NCBI GenBank assembly: GCA_900319365.1
Contig: ONOE01000006.1
Span: forward strand, 1-64,000
DNA length: 64,000 bases
Direction of reading: 5' to 3'
Origin: an uncultured bacterium
Lineage (GTDB): Bacteria; Cyanobacteriota; Vampirovibrionia; Gastranaerophilales; Gastranaerophilaceae
Shown here one piece after another: positions 9,016-17,993 of the stretch. The first letter of the stretch is position 1, and the number at the start of each line of letters is the position of its first letter. A model generated the notes under the pieces. It had not been told where the DNA came from. It worked only from the letters and a program-made list of their open reading frames with translations, and searched no databases. Position numbers and translations under genes: made by a program.

Positions 9016-9036
9016 TCTCAAAAAAAAGATAAAAAG

Positions 9037-9060
9037 CCGACTTTCAAAAGTCGGTTTTTT
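9037..9060 (+). terminator. Rho-independent terminator of rpsO
   Basis: CCGACTTT (9037-9044) pairs with AAAGTCGG (9047-9054), followed directly by six T. It lies 21 bases after the rpsO stop. Confidence 0.9.
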
Positions 9061-9166
9061 AATACCTGTATCCTCCTATACCGGAATGATTAAGAGGGGC
9101 TTTAAACAAAGAAACTGCAAATCGGTTTTTAAAAGTATAATTTGAAAAATAAATAGGGTGATGAGT

Positions 9167-10363
9167 ATGAAAACATTAAAATCAAACAGACTTCATATAG
9201 GATTTTTCGGAAAAACAAACACGGGCAAATCCTCGCTGCTGAATAAAATTACGGGGCAGGATATCTCGATTGTATCTGATATTGCGGGCACAACAACAGA
9301 TGTTGTCGAAAAATCCATGGAACTTTTGCCGATAGGTTCTGTTACATACCTTGATACGGCGGGGTTAAACGATGATACTGTTTTGGGCTTGGAAAGAATT
9401 AAAAGAACTTTAAAAATCCTTAATCGTACCGATTTGGCGGTGCTTGTGTGCGATTACAACGGCTTAGATAAATCTGATATTGATATAATAAATCAGTTTG
9501 AAAATTTGAAAATCCCGTTTATCGTAATTGTTAATAAGTCAGATATTTCTAAAATTTCTGAAAGTAAGCTTGATGTAATTAAAAAATATTGCCAAAATAT
9601 AATTATAACCTCGGTTTATGACAATAATTTGATTTATGAATTTAAAAATGCATTGATAAAATTGCTGCCCGATGATTTTATTAATCCTCCTAAAATTGTC
9701 GGAGATTTAATTCCTGAAAAAAGCACGGTAATAGAAGTTATCCCGATAGATAAGGAAGCGCCGAAAGGCAGGATAATCTTGCCGCAGGTTCAGACATTGA
9801 GGGATTTGCTTGATTCAAATTGTATAACACTTTGCGCAAAGGTCAGCGAACTAGCGCAGGCGCTTGACGGGTTAAAAAATCCGCCCGCACTTGTTATAAC
9901 GGATTCTCAAGCGTTTGGCGAAGTTGCAAAAATCGTTCCCGAAAGCATCGCATTGACATCATTTTCAATACTTTTTGCAAGGTTAAAAGGCGATTTGAAA
10001 ACCTTTGTAAAAGGCGCTCGAATGATTGACAAACTTCAAGACGGCGACAGAGTTTTGATACTTGAAAGCTGCACGCATCATGCGATTGAAGATGATATCG
10101 GCAGGGTTAAAATTCCTAATCTGATAAGAAAAAAAACAGGCAAAAATCTTATTTTTGATAACATCTCTGGGCATGATTTCCCTGATATATCCAAATATAA
10201 ATTGATAATTCATTGCGGAGCATGCATGACAAACCGCAAAGAAGTTCTGTCAAGAATTTTGATAGCAAACCAAAAGGGCGTTCCCATAACCAATTACGGC
10301 ATAACGATTTCGTATTGTCTTGGAATTTTGGATAGAGCCTTAAAAATTTTCCAAAACTTGTAA
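9167..10363 (+). CDS. hydF: [FeFe]-hydrogenase H-cluster maturation GTPase HydF
   Basis: A 398-residue protein. The N-terminal Era/TrmE-type GTPase has P-loop GKTNTGKSS, AGTTTD switch region, DTAGL and NKSD. The middle and C-terminal domains carry 'ESCTHH' and 'HCGACMTNRKE', the Cys/His pattern that binds the HydF iron-sulfur cluster. HydF is the scaffold that receives the 2Fe subcluster from HydE/HydG and loads it into FeFe hydrogenase. It therefore implies fermentative H2 metabolism in an anaerobe. hydE, hydG and a hydrogenase are not in this window. Start: GTG 9158, ATG 9161 and ATG 9167 are in frame; AGGGTG fits 9167 best (6-base spacing). Confidence 0.93.
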   Translation: MKTLKSNRLHIGFFGKTNTGKSSLLNKITGQDISIVSDIAGTTTDVVEKSMELLPIGSVTYLDTAGLNDDTVLGLERIKRTLKILNRTDLAVLVCDYNGLDKSDIDIINQFENLKIPFIVIVNKSDISKISESKLDVIKKYCQNIIITSVYDNNLIYEFKNALIKLLPDDFINPPKIVGDLIPEKSTVIEVIPIDKEAPKGRIILPQVQTLRDLLDSNCITLCAKVSELAQALDGLKNPPALVITDSQAFGEVAKIVPESIALTSFSILFARLKGDLKTFVKGARMIDKLQDGDRVLILESCTHHAIEDDIGRVKIPNLIRKKTGKNLIFDNISGHDFPDISKYKLIIHCGACMTNRKEVLSRILIANQKGVPITNYGITISYCLGILDRALKIFQNL

Positions 10364-10461
10364 TAAACTTTTTTTTGTAGTAGTTTAAAAATGTATAAGT
10401 AAGAATTTAGTAGAGAGTGCATAAAGTATGCACAAAGTATTATAAAAAAGGAGAGGTCAAA

Positions 10462-11421
10462 ATGGCTGAAAGAAAATTAGTCGGAACGGGCGAAATGTTT
10501 AGAAAAGCATTAGCCGGAAAGTATGCTATTGGTGCTTACAACGTAAACAACATGGAAATCGTTCAAGGTATTGCAGAAGCTGCTGAAGAAACTCAATCAC
10601 CTTTGATTTTGCAAGTATCAGCAGGTGCAAGAAAATATGCTAACCAAACATACCTTATTAAATTGGTTGAAGCTGCATTAGCTACAACTACAGTACCTAT
10701 CGCATTACACTTAGATCACGGTGCTGATTTTGAAATTTGTAAAGCATGTATTGATGGCGGTTTCTCATCTGTTATGATTGACGGTTCAAGATTCCCGTTT
10801 GAAGAAAACGTTGCAGTTACAAAACAAGTTGTTGATTATGCTCATGAAAGAGGCATTTCAGTTGAAGCTGAACTTGGTAAACTTGCAGGTGTTGAAGATG
10901 CTGTTAACGTAAGCGAAAAAGATGCTAAATATACAAACGTTAAAGAAGCTGTTGAATTTGTAAAAAGAACAGGCTGCGATTCATTAGCAATTGCAATCGG
11001 AACTTCTCACGGTGCGTATAAATTCAAAGGCACTCCGAAATTAGACTTTGACAGATTGCACGAAATCAAAGATGCATTAAATGATGCAGGATTCGGAGAT
11101 TATCCTATCGTATTGCACGGTTCATCTTCAGTACCTAAATACTTGGTTGACAAATGCAACAAATTCGGCGGCAACTTGCCTGATGCACAAGGTGTTCCTG
11201 AAGATATGCTTAACTATGCTTCAAAACACGGTGTTGCAAAAATCAATATTGATACCGATTTAAGACTTGCAATGACATCTACAATCAGAGAGTTCTTCAT
11301 CGAACACCCTGAAAAATTCGACCCCAGAGAATATATGGGACCGGGCAGAACAGCTATCAAAGAACTTGTTATGCACAAAATGAGAGATGTATTGGGTACA
11401 GCAGGACACGCTAAAGACTAA
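10462..11421 (+). CDS. fba: Class II fructose-1,6-bisphosphate aldolase
   Basis: A 319-residue Zn-dependent aldolase that reversibly cleaves fructose-1,6-bisphosphate to dihydroxyacetone phosphate and glyceraldehyde-3-phosphate. Motifs: LHLDHGADFE (zinc ligand His and catalytic Asp), EAELGKLAGVED, IGTSHGAYKF and VLHGSSSVP (metal His residues), and INIDTDLR for phosphate binding. Start at 10462 because AAAGGAGAGG lies about 6 bases upstream; the longer frame from 10417 adds an unrelated leader. Codon use is strongly biased, as for a highly expressed glycolytic gene. It is followed by its own terminator. Confidence 0.96.
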   Translation: MAERKLVGTGEMFRKALAGKYAIGAYNVNNMEIVQGIAEAAEETQSPLILQVSAGARKYANQTYLIKLVEAALATTTVPIALHLDHGADFEICKACIDGGFSSVMIDGSRFPFEENVAVTKQVVDYAHERGISVEAELGKLAGVEDAVNVSEKDAKYTNVKEAVEFVKRTGCDSLAIAIGTSHGAYKFKGTPKLDFDRLHEIKDALNDAGFGDYPIVLHGSSSVPKYLVDKCNKFGGNLPDAQGVPEDMLNYASKHGVAKINIDTDLRLAMTSTIREFFIEHPEKFDPREYMGPGRTAIKELVMHKMRDVLGTAGHAKD

Positions 11422-11444
11422 TTGTTTTTCTGAAAATATTAAAA

Positions 11445-11481
11445 AATCCGTCTGATTTATTACAATCGGGCGGATTTTTTT
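11445..11481 (+). terminator. Rho-independent terminator of fba
   Basis: AATCCGTCTGATT (11445-11457) pairs with AATCGGGCGGATT (11464-11476), with two G-T pairs, and is followed by a T run. It lies 23 bases after the fba stop. Confidence 0.85.
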
Positions 11482-11500
11482 CATGCATGTTTTAAATTTA

Positions 11501-11509
11501 TGCTAAAAT
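11501..11509 (+). promoter_or_regulatory. Extended -10 promoter placing +1 at the holA ATG
   Basis: TGC plus TAAAAT (11504-11509), then exactly 6 bases to the ATG at 11516. No Shine-Dalgarno fits between them, so the mRNA is probably leaderless. Confidence 0.6.
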
Positions 11510-11515
11510 CTAATT

Positions 11516-12487
11516 ATGATTTATTTTTTCTATGGCGATGAAGAATTTGATATTTCAAACGAAATTAAAAAGCTAAAATCCAAACTTGATAAGAATTTTC
11601 TTGAAATGAGTTATAAGGAATTTGACAATCCCAAATTTCCTGATTTGATGTTTGTAATTTCTTCTCAACCCATGATGTTTGGTAAAATGCTTATTGTTAT
11701 TGGCTGTGCGGATTATTTTAAATCCTCTAAGAACGACGGCTTTGATGATAAGCAAATGAAACAATTTGAAAACGCTCTTGAAAATGCAAATGAGAATGTT
11801 GATATTGTTTTCAGGGCGTATAACAACCCCGATGCAAAGAAAAAGTCGGCTATCGATAAGAGAAAGAAAATTTTTAAAATTCTTTCTAAATTCAATGCGC
11901 ATGAGTTTAATCGTATACCGTCTTATAAAACGGCAGAATTAGAAACACGAATTAAGCAAATGGCAAAAAACAAAAATCTCAAAATTATGCCCGATGCTGT
12001 TACAAGGCTTTTGTTTCAGGTCGGTTCAAATTTGAGAATGCTTGATTCCGAACTTGAAAAACTTGCAGTATTTGTAAAAGATAAACCCGCAACAAAAGAA
12101 AACGTTAAAGAAATTTGTGTGAATAATGAAGATTTGTTTTCGTTTGTTGATATGCTTATTGCAGGTGATAAGGCGCAGGCGCTTGAGCAGTATAAAAAAC
12201 TTGTTATGACAAGGTATCCTTTGTCTATTCTTGCAACATTGCAATCAACCCTGCATTCAAAAATATTTATCAAAGCAAATTCTTCAAGGTATTCTCAAGA
12301 TGACCTTGCAAAAATGCTCGGTATTCACCCTTACAGGGTAAAGTTGGAGGTACAAAAACTTAAAAATACCTCTTTAAAAGATCTTGTAAAGCTCAAAGAA
12401 AATCTGACTCAATCAGAATATAAAATCAAAACGGGTAAAAGCGTTTTGCCGCCCGAAAGAGAGGTAGAGTATGCCCTATTACAATAA
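11516..12487 (+). CDS. holA: DNA polymerase III delta subunit
   Basis: A 323-residue HolA/YqeN-type clamp-loader subunit. It opens the beta clamp and joins delta-prime and tau/gamma in the clamp-loading complex. Recognisable by the opening 'YFFYGDEEFDI', 'EFNRIPSYKTAELETRIKQ', 'LLFQVGSNLRMLDSELEKLA' and 'DDLAKMLGIHPYRVKL' near the C-terminus. It overlaps holB by 17 bases, so the two subunits are translationally coupled. The start has no ribosome site; a -10 box ends 6 bases upstream, indicating a leaderless transcript. Confidence 0.93.
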   Translation: MIYFFYGDEEFDISNEIKKLKSKLDKNFLEMSYKEFDNPKFPDLMFVISSQPMMFGKMLIVIGCADYFKSSKNDGFDDKQMKQFENALENANENVDIVFRAYNNPDAKKKSAIDKRKKIFKILSKFNAHEFNRIPSYKTAELETRIKQMAKNKNLKIMPDAVTRLLFQVGSNLRMLDSELEKLAVFVKDKPATKENVKEICVNNEDLFSFVDMLIAGDKAQALEQYKKLVMTRYPLSILATLQSTLHSKIFIKANSSRYSQDDLAKMLGIHPYRVKLEVQKLKNTSLKDLVKLKENLTQSEYKIKTGKSVLPPEREVEYALLQ

Positions 12488-13376
12488 AGAAATAGAACAT
12501 AAACTGCCCGAACTTGTAAAATATTTTAAATGCGGGATACTTGATGAGTCTAAAAATATCGGACATTGTATTTTGCTTTGGGGGGCTGATATCAAATCAG
12601 AGTGTGAATTGGCTTTAGAAATAGCAAGACTTTTAAATTGCAAAAAAAACGGCGATATCGATTGCGATTGCTTAAGTTGCCGTTGGGTCAGAGAGCAAAC
12701 TCATCCTGCCGTAAAGATTTATACAAGACTTGATTTTAAAGAGGCAAACGATACTTCAAGCTCTGAAACAACTTCTGACAGCAAAAAAAACATAAATGTT
12801 GCGCAGGCAAGAAGTATAATTTCAGAACTTTCTGTTACAAGCGATTATCACAGAGTGTATATTTTCTGCGACAGAGATGAGGACGGGAATTTGCTGCCGT
12901 TAAATAAAATCAATTTCCCCGAAGTTACATCTAATGCGCTTTTAAAAACTTTCGAGGAACCGCCTGAAAATACTACTTTTATTTTTCTGACAAATTCAAA
13001 AACCGATATTATATCGACTATTGTTTCAAGAGCTGAAACGTTTTTTGTTCCGTCAAAAATGGAAGATAATCAAGACTTTTCAGGGGTTGAGGGATTCATT
13101 TCACAATATTGGAATATTGATAAAAACATGGTATTGGATTTTGAAGCGGAACTTGTTCAAGCAATTGATGAAAGCGACCCCGTAACCGTATTTACCCAAA
13201 TTCAAAACTATATGAAAAGTGTTTTAGTATCGAATTTTGAAAATAAGAAACTGTTTAACCGCATAATGCGTGATATAAAGTATGTAGAAGATGCCAAAAG
13301 GCAGGTTACGCTTACTCCTCCTATGAATACTCAAACCGTATGCGACAATCTGTGCTTTAAAATGATTTTGCATTGA
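12471..13376 (+). CDS. holB: DNA polymerase III delta-prime subunit
   Basis: A 301-residue AAA+ clamp-loader subunit. Seen: a Walker A position without GKT ('LLWGADIKSECEL'), a zinc-binding cysteine group 'CKKNGDIDCDCLSCRW', 'INVAQARSIISEL', 'SNALLKTFEEPPENTTFI' (the classic HolB segment) and 'IVSRAETF' (SRC-like motif with Ala for Cys). Absence of a functional P-loop is normal for delta-prime, which acts as stator rather than ATPase. Coupled to holA by a 17-base overlap. This holA-holB adjacency is uncommon but functionally logical. Confidence 0.92.
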   Translation: MPYYNKEIEHKLPELVKYFKCGILDESKNIGHCILLWGADIKSECELALEIARLLNCKKNGDIDCDCLSCRWVREQTHPAVKIYTRLDFKEANDTSSSETTSDSKKNINVAQARSIISELSVTSDYHRVYIFCDRDEDGNLLPLNKINFPEVTSNALLKTFEEPPENTTFIFLTNSKTDIISTIVSRAETFFVPSKMEDNQDFSGVEGFISQYWNIDKNMVLDFEAELVQAIDESDPVTVFTQIQNYMKSVLVSNFENKKLFNRIMRDIKYVEDAKRQVTLTPPMNTQTVCDNLCFKMILH

Positions 13377-13447
13377 TTTGCAAATAACCCCTATCTTTGA
13401 TAATATAAACTCAAGTAAAGCTTTAAAATAAGTAAGGGGTATGATTG

Positions 13448-14059
13448 ATGGATACGAATGTAATTTTAGAGATAGTTTTAACAATTGTTGCCGCATATTT
13501 AATCGGTTCGATTCCGACAGGTTATATTGTAGTAAAACTTTTCACGGGACAAGATATAAGAAAAATCGGTTCAGGGTCTACGGGAGCTACCAATGTAAAA
13601 AGAATAATGGGTAAAAAATGGTTTTTTATCGTAATGTTTCTTGATGCTTTAAAAGGAGCTTTGCCTGTATTTCTTGCATATTATTTTTCCAAAAATTTTC
13701 AAGACATAGGCTTGCTGCCTGTTCTTGCCGCAATTTTTGTAATTTTAGGACACAGCAAATCGATATTTTTAAATTTTACGGGCGGAAAATCCGTCGCATC
13801 GGGTGTTGGTACAATTATTGCTCTTGATTGGCAGGCAGGTTTGATTATAGCTGTTGTATGGGCAGCTGTTACGTGGGTTTCAAGATACGTTTCTTTGGGC
13901 TCAATCGTTGCGCTTGCGCTGTCGCCTTTAATTATGTGGTTTTTAAATGCGCCTATAGCGTATATTCTTTATACCGTTATTGCTGCTGTTTATGTTATTT
14001 ATTTGCACAGAGAAAATATTCAGCGCCTTATGAACGGCACGGAAAATAAAGTCCGCTAA
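13448..14059 (+). CDS. plsY: Acyl-phosphate:glycerol-3-phosphate acyltransferase PlsY
   Basis: A 203-residue integral membrane enzyme. It transfers an acyl group from acyl-phosphate to glycerol-3-phosphate, the first step of phospholipid synthesis. Motifs: GSIPTGYIVVKLFTGQDIRKIGSGSTGATNVKR (quoted in parts: 'GSIPTGYIVV', 'DIRKIGSGSTGATN'), 'GHSKSIFLNFTGGKSVA' and about five membrane segments. The ATG at 13448 is preferred over the TTG at 13445, with AAGGGGT 8 bases upstream. It is followed by a CpaE-like gene with no obvious terminator between. Confidence 0.95.
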   Translation: MDTNVILEIVLTIVAAYLIGSIPTGYIVVKLFTGQDIRKIGSGSTGATNVKRIMGKKWFFIVMFLDALKGALPVFLAYYFSKNFQDIGLLPVLAAIFVILGHSKSIFLNFTGGKSVASGVGTIIALDWQAGLIIAVVWAAVTWVSRYVSLGSIVALALSPLIMWFLNAPIAYILYTVIAAVYVIYLHRENIQRLMNGTENKVR

Positions 14060-14139
14060 AATATTGTTATTTGCTAAAATTTCATAATATTGCCCGCAAT
14101 TGAAAAACATGATATATTTGTCATGTAGGAAATGTGTAT

Positions 14140-15315
14140 ATGCAAAAAATCTTAGCTGTTATATTATCCGAAGAATTTTCGACTATTGAAGTGCTAAAAC
14201 TTTATGCAAGTGAGTTTGAGCAGTTTGATTTATATGAGGCTAAAGGTGTAGAAGATGCATTTGAAAAGATTAGCGAAAGCACGGATAAATCTGTGCTTAT
14301 TGCGGATTTGTCGAATAATAAATCCGATAAACTTGCGCTTATTCAAAAGATATCTTCACTTAACAAAAATTGCAAAGTTCTGGCAATGTCAGACAATCCG
14401 TCCGTTAATCTTATTATAGAAATTATGCGTGCGGGAGCAAAAGAGTTTGTTCCGATTCCGATTATAAAAGGCGAATTTTTAGAAAGCCTCAAAAAGCTTA
14501 TTGAGGAACCGATTAATCAAAAATCAAAGAATAAATGCAAAATTATTTCGGTATTTTCAAATAAAGGCGGCATAGGTAAAACTTCGCTTGCAACAAATTT
14601 GGCGCTTGAACTTGCAAAAATTACAAAAGAAAATATTGCGCTGATTGATTTGAATTTTCAAACGGGTGATATTACGACGTTCCTTGATTTAAAACCGTCA
14701 TTTAATATTTCATATATGCTTGAAAATATAGACAAAATCAACGAAACATTTCTTCTTAGCACTTTGGAACGCTACAAAGGAACAAGCCTGTATGTTCTGG
14801 CTGATCCTCCGTATTTCAAACAGGCGGATAATATTAAGCCGCAGCAGATTACAAAGCTTTTTAATACGTTAAAAGATACGTTTTCATATATTATAGTTGA
14901 CGTTGAGGCAAGTTTTGAGGGTAAAAATATTGCGGCACTTGATAATTCGGATTTGATACTGCTTGTTACGGTTGCAAATCTCCCCGCATTGAGAAATACC
15001 CAGAGATGCTTGGAGTTGTTTGACAAATTGGGTTATGACAAAAATAAAACTCAAATTGTTGTAAACAGATATATGGAAAATGACGAAATTAAGCAGGAGG
15101 ATGTAAAAAAAGTTCTGTCAAAAGACATTTATTGGAAAGTTCCGAACAACTATTTTGCGATAATGTCCTCAATAAATAAAGGCATTCCCGTCAGCGAAAT
15201 GAACCCGTTAACAAACGTTGCGCAAAGCTATAGAGAACTTGCAAAGCATATTGCGGATAATTTGTACAAACTGAATATGCAGGAAAGATTTGAAAATATT
15301 TTGAACAATACTTAA
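14140..15315 (+). CDS. CpaE/TadZ-like protein: receiver-like domain plus MinD/ParA ATPase
   Basis: A 391-residue protein. Residues about 1-120 form a response-regulator-like fold (SVLIADLSNN at the phosphorylation position; 'RAGAKEFVPIP' typical of CpaE). Residues about 135-385 are a MinD/ParA-type ATPase with deviant Walker A 'SNKGGIGKTSLATN', 'LIDLNFQTGD' and 'YIIVDVEASFEGKN'. CpaE/TadZ proteins localise Tad pilus or polar assemblies. No other tad/cpa genes are adjacent, so the partner machinery is unknown. The ATG at 14140 is preferred over GTG 14134 because TAGGA lies 9 bases before it. It is followed 33 bases later by a small gene with a strong ribosome site. Confidence 0.82.
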   Translation: MQKILAVILSEEFSTIEVLKLYASEFEQFDLYEAKGVEDAFEKISESTDKSVLIADLSNNKSDKLALIQKISSLNKNCKVLAMSDNPSVNLIIEIMRAGAKEFVPIPIIKGEFLESLKKLIEEPINQKSKNKCKIISVFSNKGGIGKTSLATNLALELAKITKENIALIDLNFQTGDITTFLDLKPSFNISYMLENIDKINETFLLSTLERYKGTSLYVLADPPYFKQADNIKPQQITKLFNTLKDTFSYIIVDVEASFEGKNIAALDNSDLILLVTVANLPALRNTQRCLELFDKLGYDKNKTQIVVNRYMENDEIKQEDVKKVLSKDIYWKVPNNYFAIMSSINKGIPVSEMNPLTNVAQSYRELAKHIADNLYKLNMQERFENILNNT

Positions 15316-15348
15316 ATTAATAACATGAAAAATTGAAAAGGAGATTGA

Positions 15349-15705
15349 ATGAGTATCGCAGAAAAATTGAAAAAAACTTTATCAACCGATTATGTTGTAA
15401 ATAGAGAAGCTTTACAGCAAAAATCTTCTGCAAGTTATATGTCAAAAGCCCCGTTAAGCAGCTCTATTCCCAAAATCATAGCTAAGCCGCAAAGAGAAAA
15501 TAAATTCCCCGATATGACAACGGAAATTATTGACAAAATAAACAAAACTCCATACTGGCATGAGTATTCCGAAGAAGCTAAGGAGAAAATGGTCAGCAAA
15601 TATTTTGATACAAAAATCAAATGCAGCCGCTATGAGGGCTTAAAATACAGTCTTGCCGATAAATTATTTTTTATCGAAGATGTTTTAAAAAGCGTTATTG
15701 CGTAA
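15349..15705 (+). CDS. Conserved-looking small protein of unknown function
   Basis: A 118-residue soluble, charged protein not recognised as any family. The ATG is preceded by AAAAGGAGATTGA, a near-ideal ribosome site. The N-terminal third is low-complexity (Ser/Lys-rich); the C-terminal part is predicted helical, with 'PYWHEYSEEAKEKMVSKYF' and 'LADKLFFIEDVLKSV'. It lies 33 bases downstream of the CpaE-like gene in the same direction, so it may be co-transcribed and functionally linked to it. A weak hairpin (GCAGG...CCTGC, 15707-15727, then ATTTT) may terminate the unit. Confidence 0.6.
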   Translation: MSIAEKLKKTLSTDYVVNREALQQKSSASYMSKAPLSSSIPKIIAKPQRENKFPDMTTEIIDKINKTPYWHEYSEEAKEKMVSKYFDTKIKCSRYEGLKYSLADKLFFIEDVLKSVIA

Positions 15706-15794
15706 AGCAGGTTGGGATTGTGCCTGCATTTTGAAAGCAGGTCGACCTTGCTATGCCGACAAAATAAAATGAAAATACTTAAATTTTTAATCAT

Positions 15795-15829
15795 GGCAAA
15801 TTGTTAAACACAAGGTTTAACAATTTGCC
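15795..15829. promoter_or_regulatory. 14-bp perfect inverted repeat overlapping the -35 region of the kinase gene
   Basis: GGCAAATTGTTAAA (15795-15808) pairs perfectly with TTTAACAATTTGCC (15816-15829) across a 7-base loop. It ends 17 bases before the TACAAT -10 box (15847-15852) of the histidine kinase. It could be an operator for a dimeric repressor. As an alternative it could end upstream transcription, but the T tract is weak (CTTTAAATT). Confidence 0.5.
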
Positions 15830-15846
15830 CTTTAAATTATTATTTG

Positions 15847-15852
15847 TACAAT
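15847..15852 (+). promoter_or_regulatory. -10 box placing +1 at the kinase ATG
   Basis: TACAAT followed by 6 bases and then ATG 15859. No Shine-Dalgarno is present, so leaderless initiation is likely. Confidence 0.5.
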
Positions 15853-15858
15853 AGAAGT

Positions 15859-17577
15859 ATGGGAAAGATTTTATTATTCAGCGAGAGCGAAGAAACCAAA
15901 AACAAATTTGACAAATTGCTTGCCGAAAAATATTTCAACTATTTTGTATGCGCAAGTCAGTATGAATTGCCCGATTTGATTGAAAAAGAAAGACCGGATA
16001 TTTACATAATCGATGCCAAGATTTCTGATTGCGATATAAAACAAATAATTAAAGATATCAAAAACTCAAACGAAAATACTCAAGTTTTGCTCTATAGCGA
16101 CGGCAAAGTTGAGGATAATGAGCTTTTTATAAATATAAACGGATATATTTTTAAAGATTTTTCGGACAATATGATTCTTTGCGCAATTAATTCTGCCTTG
16201 AAAACAAAATCAAGGTTTGACAAACTCGTATTGCGCAATACCGATATGGCAGAAAGCTTGTACCGCTTGAATGTTTTATATAATACGAGTTCTCAATTTG
16301 CGGGAACTCTTGATACAAAAAAACTTTTAACCTATATGATTGAAGGGCTTGATAAGTCTTTGAGCTTTGACCTTGCGTGCACGATTTCTTTCGGGTTTGA
16401 AAATGAACCTGTTTTAATTGTGGATTCATTATATGATATATCGGAAGAACTGATGAACGCAATAAAGCTGCGTGCGGTGTTGAATTATAAAGGGCTTTTT
16501 GAAAGTAAAAAAATTCCTTTTGAAATAGATGACAGAAATTTGAAAATCGTAAAAAATATTAAGAACCCTCATGAAAAGTTCTCTTTTGCGGTTTTTCAAT
16601 ATGACAATATTTTTGCTCCGATTGATTTGGGAGATCAATTCTTCGGGTGTATTGAAATATTTAAGAATAAAGCTTTTACATCAGATGATGCCGCATACTT
16701 TCAAACCATTGTAAGACAGGTGTCTTTGCCTTTAAAAAGTGCGGGTTTGTATAAAGAAATTATTCAAAAAAATATAAAACTTGAAAGACTTGAAAGCCTG
16801 AAATCTAATTTTACATCTATCGTATCACATGAATTGAGAACCCCTCTGACACCTTTAAACAATGCGCTTTCAATTTTATCGAACGGAATGTGCGGGGATT
16901 TGAATGAAAACGGTATAAAATTTTTGAATATGGCAAAGCGCAATGTTAAAAACCTCACAAGCATAATTAATGACCTGCTTGATTTCAATAAAATTGAGGC
17001 AGGCAAAATGGTATTTAAATATAAGCCTATGAATATTCATTCGGTTATTGAAAACGTTAAAAATAACTTTGATTCGGTTGCTAAGGAGCATAAGATTATT
17101 TTAAGCGCCGATGAACAACTGAATTTGCCCGAAATATTTGCCGATTCTCAAAGATTGGAGCAAATTCTTACCAACCTTATTTCAAATGCGATTAAATTTA
17201 CTCCCGAGAATAAACATATCGTGATTAAATCCGAATTGAAAAACGCAAAAGATATAAAACCTTGCAAATATTTTGAAGAAGATATGAAAACGATGGAGGG
17301 AAATTATGTCATCGTGAGTGTTTCTGATGAGGGCATAGGTATGAAAGATGAAAACATTTTAAAGGCATTCGAAATGTTTTCTCAAATCGAAAATCCTTTA
17401 ACTCGAAAAGTCGGGGGTACAGGGCTTGGTTTGACAATCGTAAAACAGCTTGTCAAAGCGCATAAGGGCGTAATCTGGTGTACGAGCGAAGAAAATAAAG
17501 GCTCGACATTCTACTTTGCTATTCCTGCAGGCTATGAGCATGCAGAGGGTAAGACAGTTCAAAAAGAACTTATTTAA
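15859..17577 (+). CDS. Hybrid sensor histidine kinase (receiver-like, GAF-like, HisKA, HATPase)
   Basis: A 572-residue cytoplasmic kinase with no membrane segments. Residues 1-110 are receiver-like (DIYIIDAKISD holding the Asp position; KDFSDN). Residues about 130-310 are GAF-like. Residues about 320-390 are HisKA with the H-box 'VSHELRTPLTPL'. The C-terminal HATPase has N-box 'LTNLISNAIKFTP', 'SDEGIGM' and 'GGTGLGL'. No response regulator adjoins it, so output is unknown. The ATG at 15859 is chosen because a -10 box ends 6 bases upstream; the TTG at 15844 overlaps that box. The inverted repeat just upstream may regulate it. Confidence 0.88.
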   Translation: MGKILLFSESEETKNKFDKLLAEKYFNYFVCASQYELPDLIEKERPDIYIIDAKISDCDIKQIIKDIKNSNENTQVLLYSDGKVEDNELFININGYIFKDFSDNMILCAINSALKTKSRFDKLVLRNTDMAESLYRLNVLYNTSSQFAGTLDTKKLLTYMIEGLDKSLSFDLACTISFGFENEPVLIVDSLYDISEELMNAIKLRAVLNYKGLFESKKIPFEIDDRNLKIVKNIKNPHEKFSFAVFQYDNIFAPIDLGDQFFGCIEIFKNKAFTSDDAAYFQTIVRQVSLPLKSAGLYKEIIQKNIKLERLESLKSNFTSIVSHELRTPLTPLNNALSILSNGMCGDLNENGIKFLNMAKRNVKNLTSIINDLLDFNKIEAGKMVFKYKPMNIHSVIENVKNNFDSVAKEHKIILSADEQLNLPEIFADSQRLEQILTNLISNAIKFTPENKHIVIKSELKNAKDIKPCKYFEEDMKTMEGNYVIVSVSDEGIGMKDENILKAFEMFSQIENPLTRKVGGTGLGLTIVKQLVKAHKGVIWCTSEENKGSTFYFAIPAGYEHAEGKTVQKELI

Positions 17578-17579
17578 CC

Positions 17580-17906
17580 TTAGTCGCCGAAATCAAATTC
17601 AACTCTTTCGCCGTCAAATAATGCGGGGTTTTTATCTGAAAATACTGCGATGTCGCCATCGTGATAGAAAACTTTTTCATTATTTATTTTTTTCAAAGGT
17701 TTGCCCGTAAATTTTTCAATAAAGCCTTGAATTAAATTTGTATTCTTTTTAGATAAAGATATAAGTGTCTTTTCTTCGCCAAGGTCATTGATTACGCTTT
17801 TCAAAACCTTATCCTGTGCTTTTGATGTCGGAAAGTTTTTAAAAGAACTTATAGTTTTATCCCATGATGTTACAACAATATTACCTTGAAATGATACGTT
17901 ATTCAT
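17580..17906 (-). CDS. Small protein with N-terminal NVSFQG signature, unknown function
   Basis: 108 residues, starting at 17906 with AAGGAG 6 bases upstream on the minus strand. It opens MNNVSFQGN, a short 'NVxFxG' signature also seen near the start of the GH13-like protein at 48482 (NVNFTG). The rest is soluble and mixed alpha/beta, with 'KAQDKVLKSVINDLGEEK', 'NLIQGFIEKFTGKPLK' and an acidic C-terminus 'GERVEFDFGD'. It is not assigned to a family. It converges on the kinase gene, with 2 bases between the stop codons. The signature may be a lineage-specific targeting tag; that is speculation. Confidence 0.6.
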   Translation of the reverse strand: MNNVSFQGNIVVTSWDKTISSFKNFPTSKAQDKVLKSVINDLGEEKTLISLSKKNTNLIQGFIEKFTGKPLKKINNEKVFYHDGDIAVFSDKNPALFDGERVEFDFGD

Positions 17907-17977
17907 GATTTTCTCCTTATTATATTGTTTATAAGAAAACACGAAAAAAAATTTTTTGCGTGTATATTTTAGTATGA

Positions 17978-17989
17978 TATAATTATAAT
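17978..17989 (+). promoter_or_regulatory. Promoter of dxr-ffh with two overlapping -10 candidates
   Basis: TATAAT at 17978-17983 (preceded by TGA, extended) and TATAAT at 17984-17989. They lie 10 and 4 bases before the dxr ATG, so the leader would be only a few bases and no ribosome site is visible. Confidence 0.5.
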
Positions 17990-17993
17990 CAAA

